DNA of 64,000 nucleotides from a virus. The translations under genes and the position numbers were made by a program. The notes under the pieces were generated by a model. That model did no database searches. It saw nothing but the letters and a program-made list of their open reading frames with translations, and was not told where the DNA came from. How positions within the stretch are numbered: the first letter of the stretch is position 1; each line of letters starts with the position of its first letter. The stretch lies in the IMG/VR virus record IMGVR_UViG_3300050821_005524, positions 1 to 64,000 of that record. One strand, given 5' to 3'. Of this stretch, positions 33,055 to 42,563 are shown piece after piece.

Positions 33055-34965
33055 ATGGCGGATACTACCACTCAATCCCAAGGCACTTCCAGCAGCTCTG
33101 GGTATTCTTCCTCCCTGCCGGTATCGGTGCAGTCGCCACAGTCCCAGTGGGGGCTGCAGCTTTCCCAGCTGCTGGGCGCGCTAACCCAGAACCAATACGC
33201 CTGGGCCCAGCAGCAATACAACATGGGGCTGGGGGTCACCGACGCCAACATAAACCAGTACATGCAGGAGGCCCAGCAGGGGGCGGGGCTGGCGCAGAAT
33301 CTCCTCGGGAGGTACCAGAACGTCTTCGAGCCGCTGATGAACCAGTACATAGCGCAAGCTGGGTCATACAACTCCGAAGCCCGCCAGCGGTTCATGATGG
33401 GGCAGGCCGAGAGCACCGCGGGGCAAGCCGACCAGGCCGCCATGGACAGCGCGCAGCGGCAGCTGCAGGGGTTCGGTGTTAACCCGAACTCGGGGCGATA
33501 CCAGGATTTGCTACTGACTTCACGTTTGCAGGATGCGGCAACGCGGGCCGGCGCCGGCACCCAAGCATCGGTCAACACGGCTAACACCGGCCGGCAGATG
33601 GAGCAGACCGCTCTTGGGTGGGGGCAGAACGAACCCGGCATGGCGGTAAACGCGCTGCAGTCCGCCTACACGGGCATCACGGGGGCGGAGAATGCGATCC
33701 TGGGGCAGCAGAACACTGGCGCCAACTTGCTAAACACCGTGCCGAATTTCGGTAACGCCGCGGCGAACGCCAACCGCCTGCCGCCCGTGGGGCAGCAAAG
33801 CCAGTCGCAGCAGCGATCGGGGTCGCAGAACAGCAGTCAGGGGCAGGGGAACAAGCAGCCAAACCAGTCAAGCGGGCAGGGGGCGGGAAAAGGATCGCAA
33901 ACGCCCGATAACACACTGTATGGGGGTGCCAATCCCGGCGGTGGCGGTGGCATGAGCGCCGCCAATCAAATAGGCCAGCAGACGGGGCGCCCTGTACCAA
34001 AAGATCAGCAGGACCAAAACGGAGGGGACTACGCCACTGCGGGTGGTTTAGATCTAGGCCCTGTGAATCCGAGCGATATCCCCAGTTGGCTGAATAACCC
34101 GACACTTACCGATAATCCGTTTGGGGCTGGATCCCCCAACCAAGCAACTTCACCCGACAACACGAACTGGCCCGCAGCCGGCCCGCAGCAAATTCCCATG
34201 GGCTTCGGACAGGGGCCCGGAACCAGCTCAGGGGGTGTTTCATCAGAACCCTACTATTATCAGCCGGGGACTTTCCCAACAGGACAGGGAGGAGACCTTG
34301 CTGCCCAGGCGGGAATAAATGACATCGGCAGCAACCTGGGGCAGTTTAACGATACCCAACCCAGCAACGCGCCACAATCCTCTTGGTGGGACCCCACAAC
34401 GCCAGCAAATGCCGGCGACATGCCCAGCGGACCAGGGCAACAGTTCCCCGGGGACCAAAGTGGCCAGTACACCCCGCCGCCAGACCAGAGTTCATTCCGA
34501 GGACAGTACCAGCCAGGAATGTTCAACCAGCCACAGGATCAAAGCGGTGGCCAGTACGCCCCGCCGCCGCAAGACACCAGCGGCGGTTACACGCCTCCCG
34601 CTGACACGGGTGGCCAGTACGCCCCACCCCCCGACATGGGCGGTGGGGGTGGGGGCGGCGATTACTCTGGTGGTTACGCCAGCGGCGGCGTCATCCCCAA
34701 CCAAACTTCCGGCGGGTTCGTGCCGACGAGTGCCAGCCCAAGCCAGGGACGGCGTACGGACGATATCCCGGCACGACTAAACGCCAAGGAATTCGTTATC
34801 CCGCGCGATGTAACCGAGCATCTCGGTACGAAACACTTCAGTGACCTCATCGCCAAGTCGCGCAAGGCGCGAACCGGTATGGCGGGGCCACCGCCGCAGG
34901 GTAAAATGAAGCCTGCGCTGCGCATGCGTCCTACCTTCACTTCGCATTACACGGGAGCACGATAA
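33055..34965 (+). CDS. Large internal virion (ejection) protein I
   Basis: 636 residues. The N-terminal 220 are helical and Gln-rich (QLSQLLGALTQNQYAWAQQQ). A long disordered Gly/Gln/Pro linker contains repeats of GGQYAPPP and GQYTPPP. The conserved end (DDIPARLNAKEFVIPRDVTE, then HFSDLIAKSRKAR) is a hallmark I associate with podovirus ejection proteins. First of three consecutive giant proteins. It probably travels inside the capsid and forms part of the DNA-injection channel. Confidence 0.75.
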   Translation: MADTTTQSQGTSSSSGYSSSLPVSVQSPQSQWGLQLSQLLGALTQNQYAWAQQQYNMGLGVTDANINQYMQEAQQGAGLAQNLLGRYQNVFEPLMNQYIAQAGSYNSEARQRFMMGQAESTAGQADQAAMDSAQRQLQGFGVNPNSGRYQDLLLTSRLQDAATRAGAGTQASVNTANTGRQMEQTALGWGQNEPGMAVNALQSAYTGITGAENAILGQQNTGANLLNTVPNFGNAAANANRLPPVGQQSQSQQRSGSQNSSQGQGNKQPNQSSGQGAGKGSQTPDNTLYGGANPGGGGGMSAANQIGQQTGRPVPKDQQDQNGGDYATAGGLDLGPVNPSDIPSWLNNPTLTDNPFGAGSPNQATSPDNTNWPAAGPQQIPMGFGQGPGTSSGGVSSEPYYYQPGTFPTGQGGDLAAQAGINDIGSNLGQFNDTQPSNAPQSSWWDPTTPANAGDMPSGPGQQFPGDQSGQYTPPPDQSSFRGQYQPGMFNQPQDQSGGQYAPPPQDTSGGYTPPADTGGQYAPPPDMGGGGGGGDYSGGYASGGVIPNQTSGGFVPTSASPSQGRRTDDIPARLNAKEFVIPRDVTEHLGTKHFSDLIAKSRKARTGMAGPPPQGKMKPALRMRPTFTSHYTGAR

Positions 34966-37319
34966 TGCCTGGAGTGCTTCCCGTTGATAATCCTGGGCGG
35001 TTTGGTGCATGGGCAAACGGGCCCATCAATGACCCAGCCGCTAGTGTGGCGCCCCCGCCTAGCGCGTCTTCCACACCAACAAGCGGTGGAGTTCTGTCGT
35101 CCCCGTTTGGTAATGTGAACACATTTGATGGAACTGGCGGAGCCGTCCCCGAAGGAAGCATCAGCAATCCCCTTGGTGGTGGGGGTGGCGCCCCCGGGGG
35201 CGGGGCCATAACCCCGAGTGGTGGCCCAGGGGGCCAAGTTGTGGGCGGATACGGCCCCACAATGGATGGCGGTCGCATGACCTCGCCAAATGTAGGGGCC
35301 AGCAACAACGGAGGCAGTTACGGGGTTGGCGGTCAGGGCCCGGGAGGGTTTGCTGGGCCGTCACCATACGGCCGCGTTAACTCGTTTGACGACGGCGGCG
35401 TTATAGACCCCGAGAGCGACAACGACGAAAACGACCAGCAGCTTGACCAGGGCGACCCTATGAGCGTCATCCAAAACTCCCTTGGGTGGGGCCGCCAGCA
35501 GATGGGCCTGCCTGCTAATTTCTTTGGGGACCAGCCGCAAGCGACGCCCGTGGGTGACGTGGTGGGAGGGCCGGGGAACTGGCCGGGTAATGGGCTGGCC
35601 GGGGCAGCAGGGCAGCAGAGCAACCAAGGCGCCATGCAGCAGCCAAGCCCGCTCGACCCTACCAACGTTATCCCCATGCCGAATATAAACAAGCGGCTGC
35701 AGGACACCGCGGGTAAGAGCTACGCCGACGGCGGCGTCATCCCGTCTCAGCCCGGCGACGATCAGCAGCAAGGTAACGGGGCACAGCTCCCCGACCCACG
35801 CAAGACCATGGCCTACCTAGCCGGTGCCGGCAACATGCCGCCCGACGCCGCCATGGCGCTCGAGCAGCGCGTGGACCCGCAGGGGCAAATGGATCCGGCC
35901 GAACGCAAACTCTCCGCGGTCGCCGCCGCCGGTACCCCACAGGCACAGTTCAGCCTGCTGCAGCACTACCGTACCCGGTTCAACGCCTACAGCGCCGCAG
36001 CGCAGGCAGCGATGGACCAGGGCAATATGGCGCTCGCCGCCCAGCACGCCACCAACGCCATGTCTAACGTGCCCAACGGTCATAGCGTGCAGTTCGCCCC
36101 GGCCAAAGGCGGCCTGATGATGCAGTCCAAAAAGATTGGACAGCAGCAAGGGCTCGCGGAAGGTGGCGCGGTGGACGCTGACAACCCGTCTGTCGTTATG
36201 AGGTCGTACGAAGATGGCGGTCAAACGGAGGATGACGCCGATGAGAACCCGGGCGGGGTAATACCGACCCAGGATGCATCGGATACAGGCGGGGCAGAGC
36301 AGCCGGACACTTCTGCGGCGCCCACCCCCCCTGTAGATCAACCAGAAGATAGCGCAATGGGGGCCTTCACACGTGGAGCAGCCAACACAATGGCGCCCGT
36401 GGCACTTGCCGCCCAATCAGCTAAAGGCCTGTTGCAAAAGGGGTGGGACTACCTAGTAGACAAATGGAACGCAGGACCCTCTACCGACCTCGGCAAGTCC
36501 ATTAACGCCGCCGGAGGTGTAGGTGGGGCATTAAAGAGCGGTGTAAGCTCGTTGTTCGGTAACAACGCGGAAGTGCAAGCAGCCGTAAACGCTGACCAGC
36601 CGCAAACCGGATGGAAAGTACCACCGCAAGACCCGTCAGCCCCCCACCCCTCGTGGTTAAACACGGGAGGGCCGCAACTGTCCGGAGCTGGCAATCAGAC
36701 GCCCCGCTCTGTACCGGGGTACAGAGGGGTGCCACAGGAACAGCAGCAACAGCCGTCCAACAACTTCGCGGCTTCGTTTCAACCTCGGCAGGGGGACCCG
36801 TTTGCGCAGCAATTCAACGATCTGCGGCAGCAGGCCCAAGCCATGGGGCTGAGAGGCCCCGAGTTCCAGAAATACATGTTCGAGGGAATGAAGGACATAC
36901 GGAACAACGCTGCCAGGCTCGAGCAGTCGAAAGCCATAGGGGGTATTCGTAGCGACATTGTCAATACACAACAGCAGCATGGTGATGCCCGTAATGCCCT
37001 AACGAATGCCACCCGTGCCGCCAATGCCGCGCTTGTGGTGAACGGTAGAGCAGCAGCGGCGGAGCTGCAAACCCCCCTTAGGTTGCTTCAGATACAAGCC
37101 AACAACCCGGGCACCGATCTGAAAGAACTCCTGCCGCAAGCATCTGCCCTAGCAGCGAAACTGGGGGCAACACCCCAATCACTGATCCAGCAATTGCAGC
37201 AGCAGCCCATGCAGCAACAGCAGCAAGGCGGCCAGCAAGCGCCCGAGAGCAAAACCGTCAACGGCAAAACGTATTACAACGTAAACGGGAAATGGTTTGA
37301 TAACGCGGAAGGTCGGTAA
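34965..37319 (+). CDS. Large internal virion (ejection) protein II
   Basis: 784 residues; ATG overlaps the previous stop. It is mostly Gly/Pro/Gln/Asn-rich disorder with several short DGG(V)I motifs (FDDGGVIDP, YADGGVIPS, AEGGAVDAD, YEDGGQTED), as in ejection proteins. A helical core near 590-720 (FAQQFNDLRQQAQAMGLRGP) is followed by poly-Gln and a final NGKTYYNVNGKWFDN. Between ejection proteins I and III, so probably part of the same internal complex. Confidence 0.72.
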   Translation: MPGVLPVDNPGRFGAWANGPINDPAASVAPPPSASSTPTSGGVLSSPFGNVNTFDGTGGAVPEGSISNPLGGGGGAPGGGAITPSGGPGGQVVGGYGPTMDGGRMTSPNVGASNNGGSYGVGGQGPGGFAGPSPYGRVNSFDDGGVIDPESDNDENDQQLDQGDPMSVIQNSLGWGRQQMGLPANFFGDQPQATPVGDVVGGPGNWPGNGLAGAAGQQSNQGAMQQPSPLDPTNVIPMPNINKRLQDTAGKSYADGGVIPSQPGDDQQQGNGAQLPDPRKTMAYLAGAGNMPPDAAMALEQRVDPQGQMDPAERKLSAVAAAGTPQAQFSLLQHYRTRFNAYSAAAQAAMDQGNMALAAQHATNAMSNVPNGHSVQFAPAKGGLMMQSKKIGQQQGLAEGGAVDADNPSVVMRSYEDGGQTEDDADENPGGVIPTQDASDTGGAEQPDTSAAPTPPVDQPEDSAMGAFTRGAANTMAPVALAAQSAKGLLQKGWDYLVDKWNAGPSTDLGKSINAAGGVGGALKSGVSSLFGNNAEVQAAVNADQPQTGWKVPPQDPSAPHPSWLNTGGPQLSGAGNQTPRSVPGYRGVPQEQQQQPSNNFAASFQPRQGDPFAQQFNDLRQQAQAMGLRGPEFQKYMFEGMKDIRNNAARLEQSKAIGGIRSDIVNTQQQHGDARNALTNATRAANAALVVNGRAAAAELQTPLRLLQIQANNPGTDLKELLPQASALAAKLGATPQSLIQQLQQQPMQQQQQGGQQAPESKTVNGKTYYNVNGKWFDNAEGR

Positions 37320-40300
37320 ATGCCCGAAGTATCCGACCCCGACATCCTCCAGCAACTCAATGGCGGTTCCAGCGGCGAGGTAACCGACCCCGACTTGCTG
37401 CGCCAATTAAACGGCGGAGGTGACGAGGACGAACCCTCTCCTGTAGGCTCGTTTGCCCGCGAGGGCGCACACTCCCTTGGTGCTGGCATCGGCGCCGGGT
37501 TGGGTATGGTCGGGGGTGCCGCCCTTGGCACCCTGGCTGCCCCGGTAACTGGTGGCCTAAGTGTGCCAGCGGGCGCTATCGCTGGTGGCGCTGCCGGCGG
37601 CATGGCGGGCCAAGCCATGGAGGACTGGGCCTTAAACAAGCTAGGGCTCGCCCAGGGCACCGGACAGCTGTCCAACATTCAACGGCAGAAGGACATAGAA
37701 ACTAACCCGCTGTCCTCGTTCAGTGGGGGGCTAGCCGGCAGCATCGGGGCGGGGTTCGGTGTTGGCGCCGGTGCGCGGGTCGGAGCGCGTGCGATCGGCG
37801 CGGGCATCCAGGGGTTGCTCGAGGGTGGCCAGGAGGCTTACCGCGGCGAGGACCTGGACCCGGCCAAGATCGGCCTAGCGGCGGGCGCTGGCGCGTTATT
37901 CGCCAAGCCTCGCGGGTGGGTGACCAATCTAGAAGGACGGCTAGGGAACGCTGCCGCTGGGTCTACAGAGGCCCCCGTACGGCCGCCCGACGCCAAGCCG
38001 GATCTGCCCGTACAGGAACCAGAGTTTAGCGGGGAAGCCACTGTTTCTGCGGAAGCCCAAACGGCCGAGGACAAAGCTGAAGTCGAAGCCACTGGTTCAG
38101 GCAAAAAGAGCGCGCCGTCCACCACGTCAATTTCCCAGGGAACCGCCACGGAACAGCCACCGATAACCGACAAGTACGCTGGCCAGCCCAAGGGCCAGGG
38201 TGCCATGCTGGAAAACGAAGCCCTTGGGGGGCCGAACGGGCTTAAGGATGCTCTTAAATCAGCAAGGGGGGAAGCGACTCAACCCAACACCCTCCTCAGC
38301 ACCAACGCTATCCACCCCGACATAGCGGCAACGTTCGAAAGCGAACCCAAACAATCCCCCGGCCACGCGCAGCCACTGCCACAGCGGGGGGCACAAACCT
38401 CTGTTACAATAAACGGGAGAAACGCGACGGCTGCGGGACCCGACCCGCAGCAAACCGCACAAATGGCTATCCAGGCAGCAAAGGAAGATGCTGGGCTGCT
38501 GCCGCCTGTGAACCCTCCCCCCGACACCGCCGGGCTGGCGCCCCCGCAGGGGCAGCCACACCCCGCAGAGGCTTTCTTCGGAGCTGTCAGGCAGGCGGCA
38601 GGCAAGCCGGAATTCGCCCAAGCTATAAAAGACGCCCACCCAGATTTGACAGGTCCGCAACTGTCTCTGGTCATGCGCGCAATCCAGCAAGCTGAGAGAC
38701 GGCCCATCATTGAAACCCCCATGCCATCAGGGGCAAATTCCGCGAGAGACCTTAACGGCCCTGTTTTTGTCAACAACGGCACGCCGCCAGAATTGTGGGC
38801 CCCCGTCGCAATTCACGAAACAGTAGAAGGGGCCCTGGAGAAAGTCTTTGGAAAGGTGTACGACAACGCACATCCTGTAGCTCAAACCGCAGAGCGACTG
38901 GCGGTGGAAGCGGCAGGGGGCAACTGGGGGGAATACCAGAAAGCTTGGAAGGAACCGTTGGCACGGGCAGCCGCGCTTCCGCGCGACACCGTGCTGCCGA
39001 AAGTACCGCTCGCCAGCGACCCGTTCGCCGATATCGGTCACTACCATGTGCCGTCGCCGGATGAAGGGGTTGCCCAGGGGCCTGAAACAACCGCACAGCC
39101 GGAACACATTGAAACCGGCCTAGCTCCTAAAGAGCCCGACACGGGCATACCGTCCTTCCTGAAACGGAACCCGGATAACACGCTTGCCAACAAAGGCCGC
39201 GTATTGGACAAAAACTCCCCCGAGTTCAAGGCAGCGGCGGAGGCCGCGCTCCAGAGCGAAACTGGACGAGCGCCGATCGTCCCAAAGGAAACGCCGGCCG
39301 CCGAAGAAGGCCCAAAAGGCACTATAGACAACGGTGGCCTTATGGCAATGAAGCGCAGCGAGATGCCAAAGGAAAGTCTGGATGACGCCACGGAGCGCGT
39401 GAAGGAGGCCATCAGCAAGAAAGCTGGCTTCCCCCCTGCCACCGAAGAAGCCATTAAAAAAAGCAAGGCGTCAACAGCCGCGGACGATTTAAAGGCTGGC
39501 ATCGCGCCCCAACGCACACGTGACACGGTGGAAGGCTGGCTGAAGGATAACCCCGTCACCCGGCTATTCAGCCCCACGTCCATGGGGGAAGGAGCTAAGG
39601 CCGCGGCCGGTATCATCCGCGAGGCCAACGGCATTAACGCACGCCAGATCGCCATCGCCTCGAACCGCATGGAGCCCATGCGCGCCCTTGTCAACGCCCT
39701 CCCGGAACAAGCACGTGTTGACTTCATGAAGGCGGTCGACACTGGAAAGAAGGTGGACTACCTGCCCCAGCTGCAGCCGTTGGCCGAAACCATGCGCAGC
39801 ACGTTCGCCACCATCAAGACCGAGCTGCAGAACCTGCACGGGCTGGAGAAGCAGGAGTTTGTCGAGAACTTCTTCCCGCACATGTTCAAACGCGATACCG
39901 CCGATGACGCGATAGCCGCGGACACATTCGCGAAGTCTTGGTTCTCCAAACAGGGGTCCACGGCTAGCCTGCACCACCGTAAATTTCCCACCCTCCAGGA
40001 CGGATTGAACGCCGGGCTCAAGCTCGCCTCCACCGATCCGGTCGATGTTACCATGCGCTACATGGGCAGCATGCGCAACTTCATCGAGGCCAAGAACATC
40101 CTGCAGGCTGGCAAGGATCAGGGGTTCATCAAGACGTTCAAGAACTCGCGCATGGGCGCCTCGGGCAATCCGGAGGGTGATAAGATCCCATTCGGATACG
40201 TGGCGCTCAAGGGACGTGGGTCCACCGGTCCAGAGGGAAGCCTCTACGCGCCGGCCGACTTCGCGGAGATTTATAACAACTACCTGGACCAGGGTTTCCA

Positions 40301-41735
40301 CTCCACCGAGACGGGAGCACGCCTCTACAACGCTCTGCAGAACACGAGCAACGCCGTTACCGCGCTGGAACTCGGGTTCTCGGGGTACCACGCTTTCACC
40401 ATGGCGAAGGAAGCCATCATCCATCAGGTAGCGGAAGGGCTGTCCCGGGCCATGAGTGGCGATGTAGCGGGCGGCCTTGCCAAAATCGGCAAAGCCCCAG
40501 CAGCACCGTACACCCTGGCGAAGGCCGGGGCTGACCCCCTGAAAGCGTACCTTGACCCCGGCGCCAACGTTTCCCCCGAACTACGCAAGACGGTGGACTT
40601 GATTACACGCTCGGGCGGCCGTATGCAGGGATTCCGGCAAGACCCCACATACAAGTTTTCAGAGATGGGATCGTTCTTTACCGCCTGGAAGCGCGGTGCC
40701 CTCGCCCAGCAGCTGGCGGACGCCAAGGACCGTATACAAACGGAATGGACCGGAAGGGCCAACACCCTTGGAGGCGTTGCCAACACCGGCCTGCAAACCG
40801 GCAAAGAGCTGTTCCGCACCGTGGGGCGCGCCATGCAGACCGTGGCGCAGCCCACCTTCGAACATTACATCCCCGCACTCAAGAATGGCGCGTTCACCGA
40901 AACACTGGGAGAGTGGCTGCGCAATAACCCAGATGCGACAGACGCGGAACAGGTCGCCATGGCCCGAAAGATCGGCGACAGCGTGGACAACCGCTTTGGC
41001 GAGATGGTCCAAAGCAATATCTTCTGGAAGGCCCAGCTCAAGCAGAGCATGCAGCTAGCCATGCGGTCGTACTCATGGAACCTTGGCACCGTGCGCGAGA
41101 TCGGCGGCGGCGCTGCCAGCCTGGCCAGCAGTAACCCCCTCAAGCGCTTAAACATGAAATCCAACGACTATGACCCTCGGGCGGCCTACGTGGTCGCCAT
41201 GCCGATCGTGGTCGCGGCCGCTTCATCCGTGTACCAGTTCCTTAAAACCGGCGAAATGCCAAAAGATACCACGGACCTCCTGGCGGGGCGTACGGGAGGG
41301 AAGACACAGTCGGGAACGCCGGAGCGAGCCATGCTGCCCGGGTACGAGAAGGACGTGTACGGGTGGTTCCACGACCCCAAGCAGGAGGCGATTAACAAGA
41401 TAGCAACCGCACCGCGCCTTGTGTGGGAGACGCTGGCCAACAAGGACTACGCGGGGCATGACATAGCGGATCCTAGGGACCCGTTGGCTAAACGGCTCAA
41501 GGACTACGGCGCACACGTCTACAACAGCCTAGGACCCATATCGCTTAAGCAAATGACCCAGGGCGAAAAGAAGGGGTCAAACATCACATTCCCCGAACGC
41601 GCCACGGCGATCCGGCCGGCACCGCCGTGGTTGCAGGAGCCCGAACGTATCCAGCATGGCGCCGACGCAGCGGCCAAGCGCGAGATGGCGGCCAAGAAAA
41701 AGTTTGAACAGCACCAACAGAACCTATACAAATAG
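37320..41735 (+). CDS. Giant internal virion protein with metallopeptidase-like motif (ejection protein III)
   Basis: 1471 residues; starts at the base after the previous stop. Two 'DPDILQQLNGG'-type repeats open it. A Gly/Ala-rich, membrane-active-looking stretch follows (GAGIGAGLGMVGGAALGTLA and later repeats). About residue 490 is LWAPVAIHETVEGALEKVFG, then a YDNAHPVAQTAERLAVEAAG segment, resembling phage HExxE metallopeptidase-type domains. About residue 610 is IPSFLKRNPDNTLANKG. The last 700 residues are helical. Length and position fit the largest ejection protein of podoviruses, which crosses the envelope and may digest peptidoglycan. Confidence 0.78.
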   Translation: MPEVSDPDILQQLNGGSSGEVTDPDLLRQLNGGGDEDEPSPVGSFAREGAHSLGAGIGAGLGMVGGAALGTLAAPVTGGLSVPAGAIAGGAAGGMAGQAMEDWALNKLGLAQGTGQLSNIQRQKDIETNPLSSFSGGLAGSIGAGFGVGAGARVGARAIGAGIQGLLEGGQEAYRGEDLDPAKIGLAAGAGALFAKPRGWVTNLEGRLGNAAAGSTEAPVRPPDAKPDLPVQEPEFSGEATVSAEAQTAEDKAEVEATGSGKKSAPSTTSISQGTATEQPPITDKYAGQPKGQGAMLENEALGGPNGLKDALKSARGEATQPNTLLSTNAIHPDIAATFESEPKQSPGHAQPLPQRGAQTSVTINGRNATAAGPDPQQTAQMAIQAAKEDAGLLPPVNPPPDTAGLAPPQGQPHPAEAFFGAVRQAAGKPEFAQAIKDAHPDLTGPQLSLVMRAIQQAERRPIIETPMPSGANSARDLNGPVFVNNGTPPELWAPVAIHETVEGALEKVFGKVYDNAHPVAQTAERLAVEAAGGNWGEYQKAWKEPLARAAALPRDTVLPKVPLASDPFADIGHYHVPSPDEGVAQGPETTAQPEHIETGLAPKEPDTGIPSFLKRNPDNTLANKGRVLDKNSPEFKAAAEAALQSETGRAPIVPKETPAAEEGPKGTIDNGGLMAMKRSEMPKESLDDATERVKEAISKKAGFPPATEEAIKKSKASTAADDLKAGIAPQRTRDTVEGWLKDNPVTRLFSPTSMGEGAKAAAGIIREANGINARQIAIASNRMEPMRALVNALPEQARVDFMKAVDTGKKVDYLPQLQPLAETMRSTFATIKTELQNLHGLEKQEFVENFFPHMFKRDTADDAIAADTFAKSWFSKQGSTASLHHRKFPTLQDGLNAGLKLASTDPVDVTMRYMGSMRNFIEAKNILQAGKDQGFIKTFKNSRMGASGNPEGDKIPFGYVALKGRGSTGPEGSLYAPADFAEIYNNYLDQGFHSTETGARLYNALQNTSNAVTALELGFSGYHAFTMAKEAIIHQVAEGLSRAMSGDVAGGLAKIGKAPAAPYTLAKAGADPLKAYLDPGANVSPELRKTVDLITRSGGRMQGFRQDPTYKFSEMGSFFTAWKRGALAQQLADAKDRIQTEWTGRANTLGGVANTGLQTGKELFRTVGRAMQTVAQPTFEHYIPALKNGAFTETLGEWLRNNPDATDAEQVAMARKIGDSVDNRFGEMVQSNIFWKAQLKQSMQLAMRSYSWNLGTVREIGGGAASLASSNPLKRLNMKSNDYDPRAAYVVAMPIVVAAASSVYQFLKTGEMPKDTTDLLAGRTGGKTQSGTPERAMLPGYEKDVYGWFHDPKQEAINKIATAPRLVWETLANKDYAGHDIADPRDPLAKRLKDYGAHVYNSLGPISLKQMTQGEKKGSNITFPERATAIRPAPPWLQEPERIQHGADAAAKREMAAKKKFEQHQQNLYK

Positions 41736-41739
41736 CCAC

Positions 41740-42108
41740 ATGCCCTTCAAAAAGCTAGGCGACGACGACTACACCGGCCCATCGGGTAAACACTTCGATA
41801 AGGCACAGGTGAGACTATACTATGCAAATGGCGGCAAATTCCCAGGCCAGCAGGCCCATGCAGGAGGCGGCACCGTGAATAAAGGCTATCAAGGCAAAGT
41901 TGAAAGTTTCGCCGCTGGCGGGCAAGTGCTTGGGCGCACTAGGGATTTCATGAAAATCCCCGACCAATTCACGGACGGTCGCATGCCGCCCAAGGACAAG
42001 GGCAGCCCGGACGACCCGCCCCAGGAGTACACCAAAACCGGTAAGGGCGGAAAGATGTCCAAGATAACCGGGGACAAGGAGCTTCCTTGTAAGAAACCAA
42101 GAACTTAG
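41740..42108 (+). CDS. Conserved phage protein with DDDYTGPSGKHF motif
   Basis: 122 residues from ATG 41740, four bases after the giant gene. FKKLGDDDYTGPSGKHFDKA, then VRLYYANGGKF, is a start I recognise from small phage proteins encoded after ejection proteins. The rest is Lys/Gly-rich (NKGYQGKVESFAAGGQVLGR). Function unknown; late expression is implied by place. Confidence 0.7.
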   Translation: MPFKKLGDDDYTGPSGKHFDKAQVRLYYANGGKFPGQQAHAGGGTVNKGYQGKVESFAAGGQVLGRTRDFMKIPDQFTDGRMPPKDKGSPDDPPQEYTKTGKGGKMSKITGDKELPCKKPRT

Positions 42109-42149
42109 AGGGGTAACCGACATGTGCGGTGGCAGTCGCGTAATCTGAA

Positions 42150-42344
42150 ATGGGCGATAAGGTATCCCACGCGGTAGCCAGCTACGGGCCCGGGCACAAG
42201 GACGGCGAACATTGTGCTAACTGCCTGTATTTCCAGCGTTTTCCACTCTCACAGACAAATTCCTGCAGGAAAGTGGAAAACCCAATAAGTTCAATAGGTT
42301 GGTGCCGGTTTTTCGAAAACGAGGCGCCCTCTTCCAAGTCGTAA
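42150..42344 (+). CDS. Small four-cysteine protein (HiPIP-like pattern)
   Basis: 64 residues. Cysteines occur as CANCLYFQ ... NSCRKV ... GWCRFFE, with YG near the N-terminus. This spacing (CxxC, C, C with GWC) resembles the high-potential iron-sulfur protein signature found in small phage proteins. It could bind Fe-S or zinc. Last gene of the rightward late region. Confidence 0.62.
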   Translation: MGDKVSHAVASYGPGHKDGEHCANCLYFQRFPLSQTNSCRKVENPISSIGWCRFFENEAPSSKS

Positions 42345-42357
42345 CTGTCCTATGGTA

Positions 42358-42380
42358 GGCTCCTCCCGTGTGGAGGAGCC
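42358..42380. terminator. Hairpin at the end of the rightward late region
   Basis: Perfect 9-bp stem GGCTCCTCC (42358-42366) with GGAGGAGCC (42372-42380), five-base loop, no T-run. It could mark the transcript end, or hide the GGAGGAG ribosome site of the possible small gene at 42384. Confidence 0.5.
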
Positions 42381-42383
42381 GCC

Positions 42384-42563
42384 ATGCGCAAAGCCCGTAG
42401 AAAAGCCCACCCGGACGTAGGTACAGACCCGTGGGAGTGCGGGGTCGACCCATGGGAAGGCTTTGATATCATTGCCGAAGACTTCCCATGGGCAGCGGCA
42501 GCACCAGCTGGTCAGGGTCTACGGCCACGGGCTCGACATGGGGCGAAGCTCCGTTCCCATTAA
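42384..42563 (+). CDS. Possible small protein, weak
   Basis: 59 codons from ATG 42384 with GGAGGAG just upstream. The start is basic, then comes a repeated DPWE motif (TDPWECGVDPWEGFD). It overlaps the opposing primase-helicase gene by 95 bases, and its ribosome site lies in a strong hairpin, so it may be non-coding. Confidence 0.28.
   Translation: MRKARRKAHPDVGTDPWECGVDPWEGFDIIAEDFPWAAAAPAGQGLRPRARHGAKLRSH
42449..42492. terminator. Inverted repeat at the end of the leftward early operon
   Basis: Perfect 11-bp arms CCCATGGGAAG (42449-42459) and CTTCCCATGGG (42482-42492), 22-base loop, around the stop of the primase-helicase gene. No T-run. With the hairpin at 42358-42380 it marks the meeting point of opposing transcripts. 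Confidence 0.5.

Noticed and set aside
42121-42147. Eight-codon frame (MCGGSRVI) with a good ribosome site
   Set aside because: Too short to support. It resembles the first residues of some phage MCGG-type proteins, so it may be a remnant.
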